DNA of 7,038 nucleotides, taken from NCBI GenBank assembly GCA_018055565.1, contig JAGPHI010000041.1, positions 1-7,038 of the forward strand. Direction: 5' to 3'. The stretch comes from Oscillospiraceae bacterium. GTDB lineage: Bacteria > Bacillota > Clostridia > Oscillospirales > Ruminococcaceae. Below the pieces are notes generated by a model. It did not search any database. It worked only from the letters and a program-made list of their open reading frames with translations, and was not told the origin of the DNA. How positions within the stretch are numbered: the first letter of the stretch is position 1; each line of letters begins with the position of its first letter. The position numbers and the translations under genes are program-made. Positions 1 to 5,736 of this stretch are shown here, piece after piece.

Positions 1-34
1 CGGCTTCTTTTGCGCACATTTGCCGCGGCGCACG

Positions 35-70
35 AAAAACGCCCCGCTGCCCATAAAGGGCGGCGGGGCG
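35..70 (-). terminator. Rho-independent terminator of the transporter/dehydrogenase operon
   Basis: Arms at 40-52 and 58-70 pair around a 5-base loop (ATAAA on the plus strand). The very GC-rich stem has 8 plus 4 base pairs with one C-A mismatch when read as minus-strand RNA. Five A residues at 35-39 give a TTTTT run directly after the stem on the minus strand, so the terminator acts on leftward transcription. It is the first such signal after the dehydrogenase stop codon, about 140 bases downstream. No T run follows the stem on the plus strand, so it should not terminate rightward transcription. Confidence 0.82.
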
Positions 71-212
71 CAGCATCTGCCTTGTACTGTAGCGGGCACA
101 AAGCAAGATTTAGGAGGATTGGGTTTTGCGTTTGCAAAAGCGTATGCAGATATAGCTGCACAGGCGCTTGCAAAAGCTGGTACTGCGGCGGTTTTGTGCA
201 AAGTAAAACCGC
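71..212 (-). other. Non-coding 3' trailer between dehydrogenase stop codon and terminator
   Basis: This 142-base stretch has no convincing gene on either strand. It contains an 8-bp inverted repeat (GCGGTTTT at 188-195, AAAACCGC at 205-212, 9-base loop) that directly abuts the stop codon of the dehydrogenase gene. It also has two direct copies of TTGCAAAAGC (132-141 and 168-177), 36 bases apart start to start. The abutting stem has no T run after it on the minus strand, so it is not a second classical terminator there. It may protect the 3' end of the message, but that is inference. Confidence 0.5.
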
Positions 213-1325
213 TTATTTGCCAGTAATTTCGCTGATATGCACTTTGCGGTTTTCGCGCAAGGACAGCGTGGCTGCGTCTGCCGTGGCAATGGCGGCGCGC
301 GCTGCGTCGCCCGTTAAAAGCGGGCGGAACTCCTCGCTTACTTCGTCGCCGTGCAATACATTGTTAAAAAAGCGCATTTCGTTTACCATAATGCCGTGCA
401 GCCACATCGGCGGTTTGCGCCCGGGCTTGCCATACATTACAGCGCCGTCTATTTCCATTTTGCCATTATAGATATTGGTGCGGTCGTCATCCTCTTCCTT
501 GCTTTCGTGCACAAGAAAATGCTCGTCGCCCTCGGGCGTGCGCAAGGTCATGCCCACGTCCTTCATGTCAATTTTAATAGCGCCCTTTGTGCCCTCAATC
601 AGCACATAATGCTCGCTCCAGCGAAACGCCGAGCCGTATTCCAATGTGGCGTATTTGCCGCCCTCAAATTCCAGCGTAAGAAACAGCATATCGTCTTCGT
701 CGCCAAATTGTTCGCCGCGATGCGCCACGTTTCCGCCCACCATTGTAACGGTTTGGGCCGGCCCCATGATAAACTGGATGCAATCCAGCTCGTGGATATG
801 ATGATATAAGTGCCCGCCCGATTTTTCGCGGATTTTTTTCCAGCTGATTTCGGCCTGCGGCTCTTCCCAGCCGTTGCGCGCGGCATGCGCGTATAAAACA
901 CGGCCGATTTTGCCGTCGTTAATTAGCTTTTTCGCCCTGCGCACACCGCTGAAAAAGTTCATCACATGGCCCGCCATAAAGCAAACGCCGTTTTCTTCGG
1001 CGGCTTTAACCATTGCATCGCAATCGGCATAGGAAAGCGCAATGGGCTTTTCGCAAAATACGTGCTTTTTGTGTTTTGCCGCCAATATCACAGGGTCTTC
1101 ATGCAGATAATTGGGCGTGGCCACAATTACTGCGTTTACATCTTCACGCGCAAAAAGCGTGTTTAAATCTGTTTCCACCTCGCACGAAAGCTCTTTTGCA
1201 ACGCTTTGTGCGTTTTCGGGGTCCAGCACCGCCACTATTTTTGCGCCTTCCTCGGCGCTTAATATCCGCGCAAGCTCCGCGCCAAAATAGCCGCAGCCTA
1301 CAATAGCATAACCAATTGTTTTCAC
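213..1325 (-). CDS. Gfo/Idh/MocA-family NAD(P)-dependent oxidoreductase
   Basis: The 370-residue product has the length and two-domain layout of the Gfo/Idh/MocA family. These soluble cytosolic dehydrogenases oxidise or reduce sugars, inositols and related compounds. The N-terminal Rossmann fold shows GCGYFG at residues 10-15 (GxGxxG dinucleotide site) and an acidic residue, Asp35, after the second strand. The family signature CEKP follows at 91-94, with Lys93 the expected catalytic lysine. The segment around 170-181 reads GGHLYHHIHELD. His178 and Asp181 fit the usual H-x-x-D pair, but the Asp that normally lies four residues before the catalytic His is Tyr174 here. The start is GTG at 1323-1325, preceded by AAAAGGAA. 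It is the last gene of the operon, 17 bases after the second permease, so it probably acts on the imported sugar or a product of it. The specific substrate is unknown. Confidence 0.93.
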   Translation of the reverse strand: MKTIGYAIVGCGYFGAELARILSAEEGAKIVAVLDPENAQSVAKELSCEVETDLNTLFAREDVNAVIVATPNYLHEDPVILAAKHKKHVFCEKPIALSYADCDAMVKAAEENGVCFMAGHVMNFFSGVRRAKKLINDGKIGRVLYAHAARNGWEEPQAEISWKKIREKSGGHLYHHIHELDCIQFIMGPAQTVTMVGGNVAHRGEQFGDEDDMLFLTLEFEGGKYATLEYGSAFRWSEHYVLIEGTKGAIKIDMKDVGMTLRTPEGDEHFLVHESKEEDDDRTNIYNGKMEIDGAVMYGKPGRKPPMWLHGIMVNEMRFFNNVLHGDEVSEEFRPLLTGDAARAAIATADAATLSLRENRKVHISEITGK

Positions 1326-1336
1326 AAAAAATCACA

Positions 1337-1344
1337 TTCCTTTT
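1337..1344 (-). promoter_or_regulatory. Ribosome binding site of the dehydrogenase gene
   Basis: AAAAGGAA on the minus strand overlaps the stop codon of the preceding permease gene and lies 11 bases before the GTG at 1323-1325. The spacing is on the long side. No better in-frame start exists: the ATG just after the Shine-Dalgarno is followed at once by TGA. This supports the GTG start and suggests translational coupling to the permease. Confidence 0.55.
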
Positions 1345-2170
1345 ATTTAATAGACCCTTGCGCAAGGCCGCCGGCAATTTTTTTCTGAATCAACATAAAG
1401 AAGATTACAGACGGAATCACCACAACCGCCGAAGCCGCCATCATGGCGCCCCAGTCAAAAATTTCGCTGCCCTCTAGGGATTTCAGCGCCACCGACACTG
1501 TCATTTTATTGGTGCTGTTCATTAAAATCAGCGCAAACAAAAATTCGTTCCATGCATTGATAAACGTGTAAATGGCCACCGCCACGATGCCCGGCGATAC
1601 AATCGGCAGCACAATTTTTACAAACACGCGGATTTTATTGGCCCCGTCCACGGTAGCGGCTTCCTCGATTTCAAGTGGCACCGTTTTAAAAAAGCCCACC
1701 AGCAGCCACACCGCATACGGCACCGAAAACGAAAGATACACAATTACAAGGCCGATGCGCGTATTGGTAAGGCCCAGCTGCGCCATGATAATGGAATAGG
1801 GCACCGCCAGCAAAATGGGTGGAAACATATATGTGGTAATTAAAACGCGCGTCATTATCCGCCCAAAGCGCGGAAAAAAGCGCACAATGCCATACGCCGC
1901 CAGCGCCGACGCGGTAATGGCGATGCAGGTGGCCGCCAGCGCAACGAGCACACTGTTAAAAATGTTGGTGGCAAAGCCTAAATCAAAAATTACGGTTTTA
2001 AAATAATCCAGCGTAAACTCTTTTGGCAAAAACTGTGTGGGCGCGCCAGTGATTTCGCCTTTGCTTTTCACCGAGGACAGCAAAATCCACACCAGTGGAA
2101 ACGAAGCGCATATCGTTAAGACCGACAGATAAAAATACGATATCGCAAAACCCAGTTTTGATTTTTTCAT
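1343..2170 (-). CDS. Carbohydrate ABC transporter permease (MalG-type, CUT1)
   Basis: The 275-residue membrane protein is of the MalG-type half of a binding-protein-dependent sugar importer. Six hydrophobic segments are visible, at about residues 9-32, 69-93, 107-129, 139-160, 183-205 and 245-262. The cytoplasmic EAA loop, which docks onto the ATPase, matches the consensus exactly: EAATVDG at 170-176, then I186, L188 and P189. The NAWNEFLFAL stretch (205-214) and the C-terminal GGLAQGSIK tail are typical of this family. The ATG overlaps the stop codon of the upstream permease gene in an ATGA arrangement (2167-2170). A strong AAGGAGG lies 7 bases upstream, so the two permeases are probably made in equal amounts. 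The sugar cannot be read from the permease. Confidence 0.96.
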   Translation of the reverse strand: MKKSKLGFAISYFYLSVLTICASFPLVWILLSSVKSKGEITGAPTQFLPKEFTLDYFKTVIFDLGFATNIFNSVLVALAATCIAITASALAAYGIVRFFPRFGRIMTRVLITTYMFPPILLAVPYSIIMAQLGLTNTRIGLVIVYLSFSVPYAVWLLVGFFKTVPLEIEEAATVDGANKIRVFVKIVLPIVSPGIVAVAIYTFINAWNEFLFALILMNSTNKMTVSVALKSLEGSEIFDWGAMMAASAVVVIPSVIFFMLIQKKIAGGLAQGSIK

Positions 2171-3060
2171 CCGTCTGCCTCCTTATCCCATTTGTCGAGT
2201 ATTTTAAAGTAAAATACGCAAATCAGCAGTAAAAACAGCAAAAGCAGCACGGTTACCGCAGAGGATTTGCCGATTTGTTTTAATCCCCAGCCTAAATTAT
2301 ACGCATAGATGGGCACCGTAGTGGTAAGATCAGACGGGCCACCGCCGGTAATTAAGTAAATGGTGTCGAAATTGTTAAACACCCAAATGGTGCGCAGCAC
2401 AACCAAAAGCCCCACCACCACTTTTACATGCGGCAGCGTAATGCGCACAAACGACTGCCATGCGTTTGCGCCATCAATTTGCGCGGCTTCGTATTGGTCG
2501 GTTGGCACCGTTTGCAGCGCTGAAAGCACATTCACCATAATCAGCGGCGCGCCAAACCAGATATTAATCATCACCAATGTGCCAAACACCAGCTCGGCGC
2601 TGCTTAAAAATTGGGGCACTGTGTCGCAGATGCCGATTTTTACTAAAAAATTTGGTAAAAATCCGTAAACGCCGTTTAAAATCCATTTCCAAGACAATGC
2701 CGTAACAATTGACGGAAACGCCCACGGAATAATCAGCGCCGTGCGGAAAAAGCCTTGCCCCTTTTTAATATGATTCAGCGCAAGCGCCGCCGAAAACCCA
2801 ATAAAAATTTGCCCAAACAGCGAAAGCACCGTCCATTTTACCGAGGTGAAAAACGCATGACGAAACGCGGGATCTTTTAAAATATCCACGTAATTGTCCA
2901 TGCCCACAAATTTATAATTCGGTTTAATTAAGTGCTTCGATGTAAAGCTGTAGAACAAGCTGGAGGTAATCGGGTAAATCAGCAAGGCCACCACAATCAC
3001 CAGCGCCGGCAAGATGAACAGCAGCCCTGTAATATTCATCTTTTTCAAAAATCGTTTCAA
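2167..3060 (-). CDS. Sugar ABC transporter permease (MalF/UgpA-type, CUT1)
   Basis: The 297-residue membrane protein is the partner permease that forms the transmembrane channel with the gene downstream. Six hydrophobic segments lie at about residues 11-38, 71-97, 105-127, 156-180, 212-230 and 266-285. The EAA loop is intact: EAAQIDG at 191-197, then I207, L209 and P210. The stretch FDTIYLITGGGPSDLTTT (231-248) is characteristic of the MalF/UgpA group. The length fits UgpA-like permeases and is shorter than E. coli MalF, which carries an extra periplasmic domain. The start is a TTG at 3058-3060 with GAGGGGG 7 bases upstream. An ATG seven codons in (3037-3039) is a possible alternative but lacks such a site. 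The gene sits between the lipoprotein gene and the second permease gene in one operon. Confidence 0.95.
   Translation of the reverse strand: MKRFLKKMNITGLLFILPALVIVVALLIYPITSSLFYSFTSKHLIKPNYKFVGMDNYVDILKDPAFRHAFFTSVKWTVLSLFGQIFIGFSAALALNHIKKGQGFFRTALIIPWAFPSIVTALSWKWILNGVYGFLPNFLVKIGICDTVPQFLSSAELVFGTLVMINIWFGAPLIMVNVLSALQTVPTDQYEAAQIDGANAWQSFVRITLPHVKVVVGLLVVLRTIWVFNNFDTIYLITGGGPSDLTTTVPIYAYNLGWGLKQIGKSSAVTVLLLLFLLLICVFYFKILDKWDKEADG
2178..2184 (-). promoter_or_regulatory. Ribosome binding site of the second permease
   Basis: AAGGAGG lies 7 bases before the ATG at 2168-2170, inside the last codons of the upstream permease gene. It fixes the start of the second permease and supports translation of the overlapping pair in step. 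Confidence 0.8.
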
Positions 3061-3067
3061 TCGTTTG

Positions 3068-3074
3068 CCCCCTC
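3068..3074 (-). promoter_or_regulatory. Ribosome binding site that selects a TTG start
   Basis: GAGGGGG on the minus strand lies 7 bases before the TTG at 3058-3060. No comparable site precedes the in-frame ATG at 3037-3039, so the rare TTG start is preferred. The site begins only 7 bases after the base of the 3082-3117 hairpin. Confidence 0.65.
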
Positions 3075-3081
3075 TTAAAAC

Positions 3082-3117
3082 CGAGGCTGTATCACAAAAA
3101 TTTGTGGTACAGCCTCG
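3082..3117 (-). terminator. Intra-operon hairpin, possible partial terminator or mRNA stabiliser
   Basis: A 10-bp perfect stem (CGAGGCTGTA at 3082-3091 with TACAGCCTCG at 3108-3117) is extended by about five more pairs after one mismatch, with a small A/T loop. It lies between the stop codon of the lipoprotein gene and the first permease gene. On the minus strand it is followed by GGTTTTAAG, a short and weak T run. Full termination is unlikely because the permeases need the same promoter. Partial termination, or protection of the upstream message from 3' decay, would give more binding protein than permease, as is common in such operons. The structure is seen; the function is inference. Confidence 0.6.
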
Positions 3118-3125
3118 ATTGCATA

Positions 3126-4493
3126 CTAACCCAGTGTTTTAAACAGCTCGTTCAGCTTATCTTCGGCGGCCTTTGCGGCAGTTTCTACCGGTGTGCCTTT
3201 TAAAATAATTTCCTGGAACATGCCTTCAATCACATGCTGCGATGTCAAAAGCCCTGCTTCGGCGCGGGGGCCTTTTTCCATACCGATTGCCGTACCCTCG
3301 CCCACTGCTTTGCTGATAACCTGCATCGCGTTTGTAAACTGCTTAGAGGTGGGGTTGGCAAGAAATGCTTCGTTTGTAGAAATTTCTTTCAGCGCGGGCA
3401 GCATGCCCACAGGCACAGAATGTAAAAATTCTACATAGCGCTCGGGCTGATACAGATATTCCATAAAGGCTTCGCAAATTTCGGGATGCTTCGAGTTTTT
3501 CCAAATCACCATCGGGATATTAGAGGTTTCTGCGCCTACTTGCGGGTCGCCCTTTTTAATGGTGGGCAGCGGTGCGCAATCAATTTGCTCCAGCAGCGCG
3601 GGGGTGTTGGCGTTTACGCCGCCAATTTGGAAGCCAGAGTTGAAATCAAAGGCGTTTTTGCCTTGATAATATAAGGTAGCTTGATCCAACACGTTAAAGT
3701 TGATGGAATCTTTTGGGGAAACCTCTTTGTACATTTTTACCCAGTAGTTGATGCCGTCGATCGCAGCTTTGCTGGTAAGATTGGCGCTGCCGTCGTCTTT
3801 CAACAGGGTTTCGCCCGCGCTGCGCACATAGAAATTCAAATAGCGCGCGCCCATCATATCGTTTAAGCCAAACGGCACAGAGCAGCCATACACATCGGCG
3901 CTGTTGATTTTCTTGGCAGCGGCATACAGCTCATCCCACGTGGTGGGCACTTCCAAATTGTTGGCTTTCAGCAAATCTTTGCGATACCACATAACCTGTG
4001 CATGCGAATAGATGGGCACTGCATAGGTTTTGCCGTCTTTGGTCATTTCTTTTAAGGGTGCTTCATAAAAACGGTCGCGTCCCATTTTATCGATAAAGGA
4101 ATCCAGCGGGACAATCGCGTCCACATCCAACATTTCAACCACATGGTTTGGCAAAGCCGTGCTCATGTCGGGCACATTGCCAGAGGCAAGGCCGGTTGTC
4201 CATTTGGTGTAAAAATCGGCCCAGGAGAAGGTTTCGATGGTAATTTTTACGCCCGGATTTTCTTTCATAAAGCTATCGGCGGATTTTTGAATGCTCTCAA
4301 GGCGCGGGCCCTGTGTGAACGAATGCCAAAATGTAATATCGCCCTCTAGTTTGGCAGGCTCGGCCGCCGCGGGCACCGAAGCGGGCTTCGAGGTCGGCGT
4401 AGAGGCGGGCGCAGAAGGCGCCTTGCTGGCGCAGCCGGTCAGTATACCTGCCGCGATCACAAATGCCATTGCAAGAGAAAGTAGTTTTTTCAT
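3126..4493 (-). CDS. Extracellular sugar-binding lipoprotein (family 1 solute-binding protein)
   Basis: The 455-residue product is the binding component of the sugar importer. The N-terminus is a lipoprotein signal: MKKLL, a hydrophobic core, then lipobox LTGC with the lipidated cysteine at residue 21. A low-complexity Ala/Ser/Pro/Thr/Lys linker (about 22-48) would hold it off the membrane. The mature domain begins GDITFWHSF (51-59), as in many CUT1 binding proteins. It continues with family features such as MWYRKDLL (168-175) followed by VPTTWDEL (182-189), and a Trp/Tyr-rich C-terminal lobe. Length is normal for the family. The ATG at 4491-4493 has AGGAGG 5 bases upstream. It is the first gene of the four-gene operon and is followed by a hairpin, consistent with higher expression than the permeases. 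The ligand is unknown; aromatic residues suggest a carbohydrate. Confidence 0.95.
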   Translation of the reverse strand: MKKLLSLAMAFVIAAGILTGCASKAPSAPASTPTSKPASVPAAAEPAKLEGDITFWHSFTQGPRLESIQKSADSFMKENPGVKITIETFSWADFYTKWTTGLASGNVPDMSTALPNHVVEMLDVDAIVPLDSFIDKMGRDRFYEAPLKEMTKDGKTYAVPIYSHAQVMWYRKDLLKANNLEVPTTWDELYAAAKKINSADVYGCSVPFGLNDMMGARYLNFYVRSAGETLLKDDGSANLTSKAAIDGINYWVKMYKEVSPKDSINFNVLDQATLYYQGKNAFDFNSGFQIGGVNANTPALLEQIDCAPLPTIKKGDPQVGAETSNIPMVIWKNSKHPEICEAFMEYLYQPERYVEFLHSVPVGMLPALKEISTNEAFLANPTSKQFTNAMQVISKAVGEGTAIGMEKGPRAEAGLLTSQHVIEGMFQEIILKGTPVETAAKAAEDKLNELFKTLG

Positions 4494-4498
4494 GTTAT

Positions 4499-4504
4499 CC
4501 TCCT
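4499..4504 (-). promoter_or_regulatory. Ribosome binding site of the lipoprotein gene
   Basis: A perfect AGGAGG on the minus strand, 5 bases before the ATG at 4491-4493. It is among the strongest sites in the window, as expected for an abundantly made binding protein. Confidence 0.8.
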
Positions 4505-4523
4505 AATGTTTGTTGTGAATGTT

Positions 4524-4575
4524 GAATAAAAGCTTTCGCTTATTCGCTGTGATTCAAGTATATATGACGAATAAG
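4524..4575 (-). promoter_or_regulatory. Candidate operator/promoter region of the transporter operon
   Basis: The 157-base gap between the regulator and lipoprotein genes is A/T-rich. A candidate minus-strand -10 box TATACT lies at 4557-4562, but the hexamer 17 bases upstream (TTCTCT, 4580-4585) is a poor -35, as is common for activator-dependent promoters. The -10 is flanked by an inverted repeat: CTTATTCG at 4539-4546 and CGAATAAG at 4568-4575, with a 21-base spacer. A further GAATAA at 4524-4529 pairs with TTATTC at 4540-4545, and a related CTATTCG lies at 4611-4617. This looks like a regulator-binding region. Whether the AraC protein or another factor binds is inference. No terminator is visible between the regulator gene and this region, so read-through from the regulator gene is possible. 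Confidence 0.5.
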
Positions 4576-4650
4576 GGAAAGAGAAGAGCATAAATCGCTT
4601 AATATTAGCACTATTCGATTAATTTATGGTTGAATTATTGTTTTATGCCC

Positions 4651-5523
4651 TTATAATGAGCGCGAGCGCTTGCGATATTCTTGCGGAGATATGCCAAATG
4701 TTTCTTTAAAACAGCGCGCAAAATAGTTGGGTGTTTCATATCCCACGCTGTAAGAAATGTCGGATATGCGCTCATCGCTTTTTAAAAGACGGCGCGCAGC
4801 ATTCATCATGCGCAGCTCTTTCATAAAATCTACAGGTGCTTTGCCCGTTTGTATTTTGAATAAACGGCGCAGCGAGCTTTCGCTCATTTCGGCCATTTGG
4901 CATAGCTGCTGCGTGGTCAACGTTTCCTGCGGGTGCGTAACAAGATAATCTATTACCACCGTAATGCGCGGATCCTGCCGAATGGCCGAGCGCTGCACAC
5001 GCTGCTGGATTTTATGCAGCGTAAACATATTTTCCACGGCTTTTGCGCCGTTATCAACAGGCATGCTTGGCGCAGCACGCTCGGCAAGCTCCGACGCGAT
5101 AAGCGATAAATACGCATTGGTGCGTAAATTTTTAATTTTATTATTGCTGATGGCGTTATTATATAGCTGCTCAAAATAGCCGCGCACCGTGGCATCCGTT
5201 ATGGGGTTGAGCATCGGGATACCAAACAGCTCGTGCAGCATATTGCCCCCCTGCAATTCCAGCGGAGTTACAAAGCGCACGCTGATAAATTCGATATTTT
5301 CAATGGCGTGGCATTCCAGCGTGCAGCCCTGCGGGATATAAAACACATCATCCTTTTGCACGCGATATTCTGTGCCGTTGATGATAAATTTTGCCGCGCC
5401 AGACAAAATGTATCGAAACATGCAATAGGGCGGGCGGCTTTCGGGGTAAGACCATTTTTCAGAAAAGGAGTATCGGTCTGCATATAAAAAGGTTAAGCGA
5501 AAATTCGTATAAACGGACTCCAT
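4651..5523 (-). CDS. AraC-family transcriptional regulator with cupin-type sensor domain
   Basis: The 290-residue product has the two-domain layout of sugar-responsive AraC regulators. The N-terminal half (about 30-90) looks like an AraC-type cupin ligand-binding domain, with a G-T-E-Y turn near residue 50 and DDVFYIPQGC near 58-67. The C-terminal 100 residues carry two helix-turn-helix motifs: about 202-223 (LTTQQLCQMAEMSESSLRR) and 252-274 (ISDISYSVGYETPNYFARCF). The typical FKETFGISPQEYR ending is present. Two ATG codons lie side by side. The second (5521-5523) is 7 bases from GAGG in the GAGGTGA Shine-Dalgarno and is preferred; the first (5524-5526) would add one Met. The gene is upstream of the transporter operon on the same strand and divergent from the esterase gene, the usual place for a local activator. 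The effector is unknown. Confidence 0.95.
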   Translation of the reverse strand: MESVYTNFRLTFLYADRYSFSEKWSYPESRPPYCMFRYILSGAAKFIINGTEYRVQKDDVFYIPQGCTLECHAIENIEFISVRFVTPLELQGGNMLHELFGIPMLNPITDATVRGYFEQLYNNAISNNKIKNLRTNAYLSLIASELAERAAPSMPVDNGAKAVENMFTLHKIQQRVQRSAIRQDPRITVVIDYLVTHPQETLTTQQLCQMAEMSESSLRRLFKIQTGKAPVDFMKELRMMNAARRLLKSDERISDISYSVGYETPNYFARCFKETFGISPQEYRKRSRSL

Positions 5524-5541
5524 CATATCACCTCAGTTTAC

Positions 5542-5570
5542 ACTATACTATACTAATGCGCACAAATCAA
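5542..5570 (-). promoter_or_regulatory. Promoter of the AraC-family regulator gene
   Basis: On the minus strand TTGATT (5565-5570) and TATAGT (5542-5547) are separated by exactly 17 bases, close to the housekeeping sigma consensus. Transcription would begin near 5535, leaving a leader of only about 9-12 bases that just contains the GAGGTGA ribosome binding site. The repeated ACTATACTATACT on the plus strand gives a second -10-like hexamer (5547-5552), but its 12-base spacing to the -35 is too short. Confidence 0.6.
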
Positions 5571-5588
5571 TTAAAATATAGTTGATTT
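5564..5588. repeat. Inverted repeat spanning the -35 boxes of the divergent promoters
   Basis: AAATCAA (5564-5570) and TTGATTT (5582-5588) form a perfect 7-bp inverted repeat with an 11-base A/T-rich spacer. Each arm contains the -35 hexamer of one of the two divergent promoters. A protein bound here would contact both promoters at once. It is therefore a candidate operator, or alternatively only a coincidence of two facing -35 boxes. Confidence 0.6.
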
Positions 5589-5610
5589 TATATAGATGCT
5601 CTGCTATACT
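5582..5610 (+). promoter_or_regulatory. Promoter of the esterase gene
   Basis: TTGATT (5582-5587) and TATACT (5605-5610) are separated by exactly 17 bases on the plus strand, a good housekeeping-type promoter. Transcription would begin near 5617, giving a leader of about 120 bases before the esterase start codon. The sequence just after the -10, CGAATGAG (5611-5618), resembles the CGAATAAG element upstream of the lipoprotein gene. Confidence 0.68.
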
Positions 5611-5636
5611 CGAATGAGATTACAGCGACAGGGAAG

Positions 5637-5712
5637 TGCTGCGCGTAAAAATGCATTTTTTGTCGGCTTTTTTGCCTTGCGGCGCATATAGGCAAGTGCA
5701 GGGCGCGCAGCA
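5637..5712 (+). other. Structured 5' leader of the esterase mRNA
   Basis: TGCTGCGCG (5637-5645) pairs perfectly with CGCGCAGCA (5704-5712), closing a 58-base interior. Inside lie TTGCCT (5672-5677) pairing with AGGCAA (5690-5695) around a 12-base loop, and a perfect 14-base palindrome AAAAATGCATTTTT (5647-5660). The closing stem ends 6 bases before the Shine-Dalgarno at 5719. The fold could influence translation, or the palindrome could be a DNA operator. I do not recognise it as a known riboswitch class. Confidence 0.5.
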
Positions 5713-5718
5713 TTTAAG

Positions 5719-5724
5719 AAAGGA
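5719..5724 (+). promoter_or_regulatory. Ribosome binding site of the esterase gene
   Basis: AAAGGA lies directly against an in-frame ATG at 5725-5727, which leaves no spacing, and 12 bases before the next in-frame ATG at 5737-5739. The second ATG is therefore the more likely start, although the spacing is long. The dehydrogenase gene has a similar long-spaced AAAGGAATG arrangement. Confidence 0.5.
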
Positions 5725-5736
5725 ATGGGATATACA

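Noticed and set aside
20..226. Open frame on the plus strand over the operon terminator and trailer (68 codons).
   Set aside because: It starts at a TTG without a ribosome binding site, runs through the terminator hairpin, and overlaps the end of the dehydrogenase gene. No family features are visible.
599..901. Open frames antisense to or out of frame with the dehydrogenase, permease, lipoprotein, regulator and esterase genes.
   Set aside because: They lie wholly inside well-supported genes, have no ribosome binding sites I could support, and show no domain-like sequence.
4524..4545. Possible catabolite repression (cre) site in the transporter upstream region.
   Set aside because: The AAGCG core is present on the minus strand, but the flanking TG and CA positions of the consensus do not match, so the resemblance is too weak to call.
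4652..4657. TATAAT on the plus strand at the end of the regulator gene.
   Set aside because: It lies in the stop codon region of the regulator and would point rightward into that gene's antisense strand. No matching -35 or downstream gene supports it.
5637..5712. Known riboswitch class in the esterase leader.
   Set aside because: The stems are real but I cannot match conserved loop sequences of any known class, so it is reported only as a structured leader.
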